From positions 62,001 through 126,000 of the forward strand of contig NZ_JAUYZI010000001.1 of the NCBI RefSeq assembly GCF_030700245.1: a DNA stretch of 64,000 nt. Direction: 5' to 3'. Numbering within the stretch: position 1 is the first letter of the stretch; every line of letters starts with the position of its first letter. The position numbers were made by a program, and so were the translations under genes. This DNA comes from Methylobacterium amylolyticum. Its GTDB lineage: Bacteria; Pseudomonadota; Alphaproteobacteria; Rhizobiales; Beijerinckiaceae. Of the stretch, positions 37,230-43,582 are shown one piece after another. Below the pieces are notes generated by a model, which saw nothing but the letters and a program-made list of their open reading frames with translations, was not told the DNA's origin and did no database searches.

Positions 37230-37410
37230 AGTCGGCCTCCGCGGCGTCGAGGGCTCGCACCGCCCGGTCGAGGGCGGCCTGCAGGGTGTCGGGGAGATCG
37301 CGCTCGGCCGGGAGGTCGAGGAACCAGCGCCTCGACCGGACAAGCTCCCGGGCGGCGTCGACGACGGCCCGCGCGGCCGGGGTGACGACGTCGGGGACGT
37401 AGGCCCTCAC
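37216..37410 (-). CDS. Hypothetical small helical protein
   Basis: 64 residues from a GTG overlapping the upstream stop (GTGA). It is fully helical and charged, for example ARAVVDAARELVRSRRWFLDLPAE. It is part of a leftward chain of overlapping genes running from the lysis cassette. Confidence 0.45.
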   Translation of the reverse strand: MRAYVPDVVTPAARAVVDAARELVRSRRWFLDLPAERDLPDTLQAALDRAVRALDAAEADCGRG

Positions 37411-37757
37411 GCCGCCCTCGGGGCGCGCAGGGCGGCCGCATCCCGCTCCCAGCCGATGCCCTGAATGGTTACCCCGTCCCGAGGCGTTGCGGGCCGGCCG
37501 CGGCGGGCAACCACGTAGGCGTCGCGCTCATCCAAGGCGAGCAGGTAGCCGGGGGCGCCGGCGCCGGGGTGATCCATCGAAGCGAACCAGCCGGACACGC
37601 GCGCGACGGCCTCGGCCGGAATGGTTCGGGCGAGCGCCCCGGGCAGGAACGCGGCGACGTCGGGCGCCAGGTCCTCGATGCGGGCGAACTCAGAAGCGCG
37701 CTCGACGCGGGCCAGCGTGCAGATGGCGTAGGGGACGGGGGTGCCGATGGCGCGCAC
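37407..37757 (-). CDS. Hypothetical protein
   Basis: 116 residues from a GTG with GGAG upstream. Features are YAICTLARVERASEFARIEDLAPDVAAFLPGAL and GYLLALDERDAYVVARRGRPATP, suggesting a small mixed alpha/beta fold. It is coupled to the next gene by a 4-bp overlap. No family is recognised. Confidence 0.5.
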   Translation of the reverse strand: MRAIGTPVPYAICTLARVERASEFARIEDLAPDVAAFLPGALARTIPAEAVARVSGWFASMDHPGAGAPGYLLALDERDAYVVARRGRPATPRDGVTIQGIGWERDAAALRAPRAA

Positions 37758-37781
37758 GGGGGGGGCTCCGGAGGCGTTGGG

Positions 37782-37868
37782 TCAGGCCGCCCGAGGGGGC
37801 CAGCGGGGCGGGTCGTATAGGCAGGCTCCGATCAGGAACCCGACGATGAAGGCGACGGTAATGCTCAC
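37782..37868 (-). CDS. 28-residue membrane peptide
   Basis: Twenty-eight codons from a GTG preceded by GGAGG at good spacing. The start overlaps the upstream stop by 4 bp (GTGA). The peptide is one hydrophobic helix (ITVAFIVGFLIGACL) with a basic, proline-rich tail. Its size, ribosome site and overlap fit a micro-peptide of a phage lysis region, but it could be chance. Confidence 0.4.
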   Translation of the reverse strand: MSITVAFIVGFLIGACLYDPPRWPPRAA

Positions 37869-38038
37869 GGGTGCCTCCGGCGATGGCGGGCGGCCTCCCG
37901 GGCGGCTCCGGCGACGTCGCCCCGGGCGGGGGCCGCGGCGACGGGTTCGCCCCGGAGCGCCCGATGGACGTCGGACGTGACGAGGGGCGTCGGCGCGGCC
38001 GCGAGGCAGTACAGGGCGACGAGGGCGACCGGGGTCAT
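37865..38038 (-). CDS. Small protein with hydrophobic N-terminus
   Basis: 57 residues. A short hydrophobic start (VALVALYCLAAAPTPLV) leads into a basic C-terminus ending RHRRRHP. It overlaps both neighbours by 4 bp. It may be a membrane peptide of the lysis group; the role is unknown. Confidence 0.4.
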   Translation of the reverse strand: MTPVALVALYCLAAAPTPLVTSDVHRALRGEPVAAAPARGDVAGAAREAARHRRRHP

Positions 38039-38271
38039 TGGCCAGGCCTCGCGATGGACCGGACCGCGCCGAGCTTGCCGTAGCAGTCGCCATGAGCCGC
38101 CCGCAGGTCGGTGACGTGGACTGCGACGTCGCGCTGGGTGCCGCCGCGGCGCCAGGCCGGCGCGCCCTGGCAGGTCAGGAGCTCGTCCGGGATCTCGGCG
38201 AGGGAGCCGCCGCGGCTTTGGCAGCCGCCGAGGGCGAGTGCTAACAGGGCGACGACGAGGATCGGCTTCAT
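38035..38271 (-). CDS. Small outer-membrane lipoprotein, probable o-spanin (Rz1-like)
   Basis: 78 residues with a lipoprotein signal (MKPILVVALLALALGGC; lipobox LGGC, Cys17). It starts inside the stop of the i-spanin-like gene (ATGA). A small lipoprotein next to a membrane-anchored coiled-coil protein downstream of an endolysin is the arrangement of two-component spanins, which fuse inner and outer membranes at lysis. The mature part is short and polar, as expected. Confidence 0.6.
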   Translation of the reverse strand: MKPILVVALLALALGGCQSRGGSLAEIPDELLTCQGAPAWRRGGTQRDVAVHVTDLRAAHGDCYGKLGAVRSIARPGQ

Positions 38272-38648
38272 CGTCCGGCCTCCAGGGCGTCGCGAAGAAC
38301 CGGTGCGACGGGACCGTCGTCGGACGCCGGGGCCCGTCGGATGCGTTCATGGGCGGTCGCCGCCGCGCGGGTCCGCTTGGCGCTGGCCTGGTGCTCGCGC
38401 TGCAAGGTCTCGACGACGCGACCGCGGACCTCGGCGAGCTCGCGGGCCTCGGCGAGGTCCCGGCGGGTCGAGGCGACCTCGTCCCGGAGCCGGGTGACGT
38501 AGGCGACGCCGGCGAGGATCACCGCCACCAGGGCGACCGGGATGGCGAGCCGGGGCACGTAGACCGCGGCCAGGACGGCGCCCACCGCGGCGGCCAGCGC
38601 CGCAATTCCGGCAGGCGTCAGGGCCAGGGCGAGCGCCAAGTCGAGCAC
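38268..38648 (-). CDS. Membrane-anchored coiled-coil protein, probable i-spanin (Rz-like)
   Basis: 126 residues. Hydrophobic N-terminal segments (about residues 5-50, including LAIPVALVAVILAGVAYV) are followed by a long charged helix with heptad character (RLRDEVASTRRDLAEARELAEVRGRVVETLQREHQ). The shape and its overlap with a small lipoprotein gene support an i-spanin. Two membrane segments rather than one is slightly unusual. Confidence 0.6.
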   Translation of the reverse strand: MLDLALALALTPAGIAALAAAVGAVLAAVYVPRLAIPVALVAVILAGVAYVTRLRDEVASTRRDLAEARELAEVRGRVVETLQREHQASAKRTRAAATAHERIRRAPASDDGPVAPVLRDALEAGR

Positions 38649-38649
38649 G

Positions 38650-39144
38650 TCAGAACGCCAGAGCCGGCAGGCCGCGCTGGACCCGGCGGAGGTTGACCTT
38701 CAGCATGATGTTCTCGCCCCGCATGGTGCCGAGCAACGTTTCTGAGGCGAGCCATCCCTTCGCCTTCACGATGTCATGGGCATCGCGGGCCTCCTGGAAC
38801 GGGTCATCCTGACCCGTGGTCTCGCGGAACTTCCGGTCGGACATTTCCGACTGGTCACCGAGGGAAGGGTCCGTCTCGGTCGGGTACTGGCCCATCTCGA
38901 CGCCCAGATCGCGCAGGGCTCGCGCGTTGAACTGGCAGCGCCTGACGAACCGCATGTCGAGGTGGTTCCGGATGGCATCCACCACGCCATGCTTGAGGTC
39001 CTCGGCAAGCTCCTTGCCGAACACGGTCAGGCCGGAGACGTCGATGACGTCGAGCGGCCGCTCGCGCAGCGCGCGGATGTTATCCTCGTTCTTCGTTAAG
39101 GTGGCCGCGAGGTGACCAGCTACCTTGGCGTCATGGATGTCCAT
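38650..39144 (-). CDS. Hypothetical phage-type protein
   Basis: 164 residues, soluble and charged. It begins MDIHDAKVAGHLAATLTKNED and contains DVSGLTVFGKELAEDLKHGVVDAIRNHLDMRF. It lies between small membrane genes of the lysis region, separated by one or two bases on each side. The family is not recognised. Confidence 0.5.
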   Translation of the reverse strand: MDIHDAKVAGHLAATLTKNEDNIRALRERPLDVIDVSGLTVFGKELAEDLKHGVVDAIRNHLDMRFVRRCQFNARALRDLGVEMGQYPTETDPSLGDQSEMSDRKFRETTGQDDPFQEARDAHDIVKAKGWLASETLLGTMRGENIMLKVNLRRVQRGLPALAF

Positions 39145-39146
39145 GG

Positions 39147-39386
39147 TCAGTGAACCTCTCCGGCGCCGCGCGCCATGCGGGTGAGATCGGCCTTGAGCGC
39201 CTCGACACCGTGGGTCGAGAACTGGGTCGTCACGGGCGATTGACCGACGGTGATGGAGACGAGGTCCCGGCACGGGCAGGCCGGGGGCTGCGCCCGCGCG
39301 ACGAGGACCTCGCGGGCGGCCTGTACCAGGACGCACCAGCTGATGAGGGCGCAGGCCGAGACGGCCAGGATCGCGAAGGTCGACAT
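39147..39386 (-). CDS. Small membrane protein of the lysis region
   Basis: 79 residues with an N-terminal helix (FAILAVSACALISWCVLVQAA), a CPCR motif, and a polar C-terminus. It overlaps the previous gene by one base (the last A of TGA is the A of ATG). It could be a holin accessory or antiholin; that is inference. Confidence 0.45.
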   Translation of the reverse strand: MSTFAILAVSACALISWCVLVQAAREVLVARAQPPACPCRDLVSITVGQSPVTTQFSTHGVEALKADLTRMARGAGEVH

Positions 39387-39664
39387 CAGGCGACCTTCCG
39401 CTTCCGGCCGAACAGCGCCTGCCCGGCGGCCCAGACGCGCCGCGCCGCCTGCCATACGGCCAGGGCGAACACGATCAGGCACGGCACCAGCAGGAGGGGC
39501 GACCCAGACACCACCATCACCGCCAGGAGCCAGATGGTGGCGGCGAGGGTAAGCGCCTTGAGCCGGTTGCGCCCGATCTCGGCGGCGAACGCAGGCCGGT
39601 CGGTGATGATGTCCCAGACCCACGAGAGGGCGAGCAGGAGCACGAAAAAGTCGAGCGGCTTCAT
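39386..39664 (-). CDS. Membrane protein of the lysis region
   Basis: 92 residues with hydrophobic segments FFVLLLALSWVWDII and LTLAATIWLLAVMVVSGSPLLLVPCLIVFALAVW, and a basic tail (GRKRKVA). The two or three membrane passes and basic end resemble small phage holins. It starts 2 bp after the endolysin stop. Confidence 0.5.
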   Translation of the reverse strand: MKPLDFFVLLLALSWVWDIITDRPAFAAEIGRNRLKALTLAATIWLLAVMVVSGSPLLLVPCLIVFALAVWQAARRVWAAGQALFGRKRKVA

Positions 39665-39666
39665 GG

Positions 39667-40249
39667 TCAGATTCCCTTCAGGCAGAGGGCGCGTTCGTGC
39701 GTCCGGCGCCGGGTCAGGCCCGGCATCGTGACGCCGGCGGCGCGGTTGAACTTCAGCATCGCGTTGCAGGCGGCGCGGGTGTCGCCGGCGTTCCAGAGGC
39801 GCGCGACGCTCGACATGCAGAAGCCGCCCGAGCCGATGTTGTAGGAGAGGCTCAGGAAGGCGGCGTAGGTCTCGTCGGCCATCGGCCGGGTGACGCACGC
39901 CTCCAGCTTCAGGGCGTACCCCTCCAGGCTGCGGGCGAGCATCGCCTTGCACTCGGCCACCGTGTAGCGGTCGCCCGGCCGCACGCCGTCGGTCTCGCCG
40001 TAGCACACCGTCCAGGGTTCGCGTCCCGTCGCCGGGTCGGGGTAGGCCGTGGTCCGGAGGCCCTCGAACCCACCGACGAGGCCGGTGCAGAGAGCGGCCG
40101 CGGCGGCGGACCGCTTGAGCCGGGATCCCAGGCTTGGGGGTCGACCGGGACACGGCGACCGTTGCCGAATTTCCGGCAACCGCCCGGGGGGCGGCGTTGG
40201 CGGTGCCGATGGCGACCGCGACGCCGAGCTTGCGGAAGAAGCCGAGCAT
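39667..40249 (-). pseudogene. GH24 endolysin (phage lysozyme), apparently frameshifted near the N-terminus
   Basis: The catalytic part is intact: GFEGLRTTAYPDPATGREPWTVCYGETDG has the Glu, Asp and Thr of phage lysozymes, and LSLSYNIGSGGF follows. The open frame has only a poor TTG start at 40179. In another frame ATG 40249, with GGGAGG upstream and TGATG overlap with the previous gene, gives MLGFFRKLGVAVAIGTANAA and runs in phase through the palindrome. Losing one base near the G5 run at 40136-40140 would join both parts into one protein with an N-terminal signal-anchor. It is either a frameshift mutation, an assembly error, or programmed slippage. Confidence 0.65.
40162..40179. repeat. Island palindrome, copy 4 (one mismatch)
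   Basis: TTGCCGAATTTCCGGCAA, flanked by a further G...C pair. In the frame from ATG 40249 it reads AGNSA, in line with the other copies. Confidence 0.7.
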
Positions 40250-40486
40250 CAGGCGGCCTCCCCCGAAACCTCGGGCTGCGCGATCAGGCGCGCCCCGGCG
40301 GCGATGAGGTTCACGGCACCGTAGGCGACCGCGAACCAGACCGGATTGACCGGGGGGGCCGGCGAGGACCGACATGCCGATGCCCACCGCCGAGGCGACC
40401 GCGGCGACGGCGTTGAGCTGGAACGACCAGCTATGTCGGGCCACGGCCTTGGCGTTCTGGACGGGCTTGAGCTTGGGCTTGCGCAC
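40249..40486 (-). pseudogene. Holin-like membrane protein, apparently frameshifted in a G7 run
   Basis: It starts at a GTG at 40486 with GGAGG upstream: RKPKLKPVQNAKAVARHSW, then a first helix (LNAVAAVASAVGIGMSVLAG). The frame breaks at the homopolymer 40352-40358. Removing one base restores PVNPVWFAVAYGAVNLIAAG and a stop that overlaps the next start (TGATG). Two helices after a basic N-terminus, directly before the endolysin, suggest a holin. The natural-looking end after correction supports a recent indel or a sequencing error. Confidence 0.55.
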
Positions 40487-40488
40487 GG

Positions 40489-40835
40489 TCAGGACCTCCG
40501 GCGGTTTGAGCGGGGCGGCCGTGGCAGCCGGGGCGGTGATCCGTCACCGTCGTCGTCGTCCCGCCCGAACCGGCGCAGGATCTCGCCGTGGTCGTGGAGG
40601 GCGCGCGTCAGGTCGGTGCCCCGAGGCCGCCCACGATGCTAAGGCGCCGGCGGATGGCCGCGACGTTGACCCGGCGGGTCTGCAACGCCTTCACGGCCTC
40701 GGCGTCGTCGCCGTCGACCGCGATGCCCAGCGGCCGCTCGGCGTACCGGTGGACGGCATGGTCGGTGGCACGGGCGCGGACGCCGTCGGGATTACCGCGC
40801 TGGGCAGTGGTGACGGTCGCAGGGGATGGCTGCAC
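40489..40835 (-). pseudogene. Hypothetical protein, possibly frameshifted
   Basis: It starts at GTG 40835 with AAGGAGCG upstream and reads 75 residues (ATDHAVHRYAERPLGIAVDGDDAEAVKALQTRR ... RRLSIVGGLG) to a stop at 40608. Adding one base in the four-base run at about 40618-40621 would continue it as TDLTRALHDHGEILRRFGRDDDD to a stop just before the holin-like gene. The function is unknown. The 75-residue version alone is equally possible. Confidence 0.45.
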
Positions 40836-41349
40836 GAGACGCTCCTTGTGCTCGGCGCGTCCCCCCGGTGCCGGTATTCGGCTAGCCGTCGGAGGCGATG
40901 TCGTAGGTGCGGCGGTCCCCGGGTGGGGGCTGGTGGGAGGGGCAGGATAACCGGCTCACACCTTGGCTAAAGCCAAGCCCCCATACCCCGTAACGTTCCG
41001 TGCACACTTCGAACCGTGTGCGCGAAACCATGCGCGCCTGACCAAGGACCGGATCGTGCGTCCTACCCGCCGAACTAACGAGGCACAAAGAGGCACCCTG
41101 CGCAGCCTTGACGTGCCCGGCGTATCCCTACCCGCCCAACCCCCATTTCGCCCGCCCAGCCCCATCCGCTGCCCGCTCTGACGCGCGCCAACCTCGCTCT
41201 CCACCCCAAACCGCGCGAAGCTCCAAACTAGTATTCGCATGTGTTGACGTGCAATTTGACGTATTCGAAGCTCCGTTCTAGCCTGTGTAGATCGACATCG
41301 GTCGTCGCGGACGTGCTGCCCCGCGATGCCCCACAGATGAGGATACGTC
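40836..41349. promoter_or_regulatory. Control region between the lysis-side genes and the replication gene
   Basis: 514 bp with no supportable gene. It holds two dyads (CTTGGC-TAAA-GCCAAG at 40962-40977; GCACAC-N8-GTGTGC at 41002-41021), a direct repeat CGAAGCTCC-N3-CTAG at 41216-41231 and 41266-41281 (50 bp apart), and a sigma-70-like promoter, TTGACG-N17-TAGCCT at 41256-41284, reading toward 41350. A second TTGACG lies at 41244. The last 150 bp are less GC-rich than the surroundings. Confidence 0.5.
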
Positions 41350-43119
41350 GTGACGCTTCCCAACATCGCCGGAGCCGCGCATGCGGCATCGTACGCACCT
41401 ATGTTCGTGCTCCGCGCTCCCGAGTTCTGCTTCGAGCTCCAACCCCTCGACTACGCACGCCTCGTACACAAGCTCTGCCCCGGCGCCGTGATCTTCAGTG
41501 GTCGCTTCCCATCCGCGAAGGGCAAGAAGGCCGACGGCTCACCGGACATCATCTGGCAGGACCGGCGCTGGAGCCCTGGAGCCCTCGCCAACCGCCAGGT
41601 CGACCTCGCGCGGTTCAAGTTCATGAGCTTCGCGACCTGGCCCATCATGAAGGCCGGCGAGCGGCCCCTGAAAAAGACCTTAGAGAACGCGGTGTCCGTC
41701 ACCGCTTTCTGGGTCGACATCGATTTCCACGACGTCGACGAATGGAAGAACGCCTCGCCGGTGACGGTCGTCGAGGCCGTCCGCAACATCTGCGCCGAAC
41801 GCGGTTGGCCGCGCCCGTCCTACGCGACGCACTCGGGCCGCGGAGCCTTGGTCGTGTGGCTGTTCCAGCCCCAGGCCGCCCAACTCGTGATGGATCGGCA
41901 CCGCGCGGTTCAGCAGGTGCTGCACGAGGAGTTCAGGGCCATGGGAAGCGACCCGTCCGCCCGGCCGCTCACCAAGGTCTTCCGGATGCCGAGGACCTAC
42001 AATGAGAAATCTGGCGTCGCGGTCAGCATCGTCTATCCGGACCTGATCCGCGAGATCGAGCGCGTCGACTTCGACGAGATGTGCCGCACCGTCCTACCCT
42101 TCGCCCGCCGGACCAAGGCCCAACGCCAGGCTGACGCGGCCGAGGCCAAGGCCAAGCGGGAAGCGGCCCGTGAGGCCCTCGCCGCGCGCAAGCCTCGCGT
42201 AGGGCACTATGGGGCGCTCCTGACCGGCTCGACATTCTGGGACACGATCCGCGCCGATCTCGAACGCCTCTTCCTCCACCGGCACGGACGGAAGGGCATC
42301 GTCGACGGCAAGGCGCGCGGCGACTACGGGGCCGGCCGCCATACCTGGCTCCTGGCCATGACCTACGCGGCGGCGTGGGTACTCAGCCCCGACGAGCTCG
42401 ACGCCTTCGTCCTTGATACCGCCGACCGCCTCGGCATCGACCGCGCCGAGGCGCCTGGCAAGGTCTGCTCCGTGACGTCTCGCGCCCGGGAGGCCGCCCG
42501 AGGGAAGCGGAAGACGTGGAAGGGCTTCGTCGTCGACCCGCGCTATAAGTGCAGCCCTGCGTCGTTCGTCGAGCTCCTCAACATCACGCCTATGGAGATG
42601 CGCCGGGCGAACCTGCGCATCCTGGTGGACGCGGCGCGCCGGGCCGAGAACGCCGTCGGGCGGGTCGTCGCCAGCCGGCGCGCCAAGGGCGTCAAGGCGC
42701 GCGACGCGCAGCAGGCCCATCGCCTGGAGGTCGGGAAGCAGGCGATGGAGATGGTGTCGGAGGGGATGACCGTGCAGGCCGTCGCCGAGCTCTACGGCGC
42801 GTCGAAGAGATGGCTCGACAACGCCCTGCGCGATGCGCGAGCGGTCGCTGGCATCACCGCCGCGCGTCCCGCCGGAAATCCGGCACCCGAGCCAATCGTC
42901 GTCGCCGATGTCGCCGACACCCTCGACATCCCCACCGAGCCCCCCGTTGTGCACGAAGTGTTACGGGATATTGGACCGCGTGAAGGTGGTGATGTTGTAG
43001 CTCGCCTCGACCTGACCTATTGTCGAGGCGTCACGACGAAGGGCAGCACTCTTCTAGGACCGACGCCCGCTGCGCGCCTACCGGCCCGGCGGGCGTTGCC
43101 TTGTCCGGTTCCCGCGTAG
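41350..43119 (+). CDS. Primase-polymerase-like replication protein
   Basis: 589 residues from a GTG with GAGGATAC upstream. The N-terminal half has the layout of an archaeo-eukaryotic primase-like domain: VTAFWVDIDFHDVDEW (D-x-D block) and PSYATHSGRGALVVWLF (the block that usually carries the nucleotide-binding histidine). KVFRMPRTYNEKSG follows. The C-terminal third has basic helices and a possible helix-turn-helix (MTVQAVAELYGASKRWLDNAL). It is probably the replication initiator of the integrated element. The palindrome copy at 42871 lies in a proline-rich linker. Confidence 0.55.
   Translation: MTLPNIAGAAHAASYAPMFVLRAPEFCFELQPLDYARLVHKLCPGAVIFSGRFPSAKGKKADGSPDIIWQDRRWSPGALANRQVDLARFKFMSFATWPIMKAGERPLKKTLENAVSVTAFWVDIDFHDVDEWKNASPVTVVEAVRNICAERGWPRPSYATHSGRGALVVWLFQPQAAQLVMDRHRAVQQVLHEEFRAMGSDPSARPLTKVFRMPRTYNEKSGVAVSIVYPDLIREIERVDFDEMCRTVLPFARRTKAQRQADAAEAKAKREAAREALAARKPRVGHYGALLTGSTFWDTIRADLERLFLHRHGRKGIVDGKARGDYGAGRHTWLLAMTYAAAWVLSPDELDAFVLDTADRLGIDRAEAPGKVCSVTSRAREAARGKRKTWKGFVVDPRYKCSPASFVELLNITPMEMRRANLRILVDAARRAENAVGRVVASRRAKGVKARDAQQAHRLEVGKQAMEMVSEGMTVQAVAELYGASKRWLDNALRDARAVAGITAARPAGNPAPEPIVVADVADTLDIPTEPPVVHEVLRDIGPREGGDVVARLDLTYCRGVTTKGSTLLGPTPAARLPARRALPCPVPA
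42871..42884. repeat. Island palindrome, copy 5
   Basis: GCCGGAAATCCGGC, a core of the element in inverted orientation relative to the window. It lies in the plus-strand replication gene and still reads AGNPA, so orientation follows the coding strand. Confidence 0.75.
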
Positions 43120-43167
43120 CCTGGAACGGGGCACGCCCTGCCGGGCACGAGCGCCCGCTTCCATGTC

Positions 43168-43380
43168 CAACTCGCCACCGACTTCATGCCTTAAATTGAG
43201 GCATGGCGTGAGCGGTTCGTCTCCACCGTCGGCGAAGCCAAGTACCGCTGTACCGCCGACTAGGCGGTCGACGAGGTTGCCAAGCGCACCGTCCTCGACA
43301 TCCAAAAGGAGTTCTACAAGTACCTCCAGACGAATACGTCGTGGGCCGAGAGCGCGATTAAGTACAGGCGCCTAGCCGTG
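43168..43380 (+). pseudogene. Degraded coding remnant
   Basis: The frame beginning at 43171 reads like protein (IEAWRERFVSTVGEAKYRC, AVDEVAKRTVLDIQKEFYKY, WAESAIKYRRLAVRF) but is broken by TAA at 43192 and TAG at 43261. I do not recognise the parent gene. The rest of the 463-bp gap 43120-43582 holds nothing else I can support. Confidence 0.35.
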
Positions 43381-43582
43381 CGTTTCATAACGAAGGCTTC
43401 CTTGAAGATCGGCGTGATCGCCTGGCCGGAGGTGGCTGGTAAGTGGCGGGCCGCCCCGGTCCAAAGGTCCGATGCCGGGCAGCGGACGTTTCCGGGGCGC
43501 TTGAAGCGGCGCACAGTCGCGGCCTCGCGAACGATGCCGCAGCTCGCTGTCGAAAGGGCAAGGTCCCAGGCGCTGATTAGGC

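Noticed and set aside
38599..38613. Possible sixth island palindrome (GCCGCAATTCCGGC)
   Set aside because: One base is missing and an arm mismatches, and it does not encode AGNPA, so it was not counted.
40956..41366. Overlapping frames on both strands in the 40.84-41.35 kb gap
   Set aside because: Neither has coding-like composition or a ribosome site, and the region has dyads and promoter elements instead.
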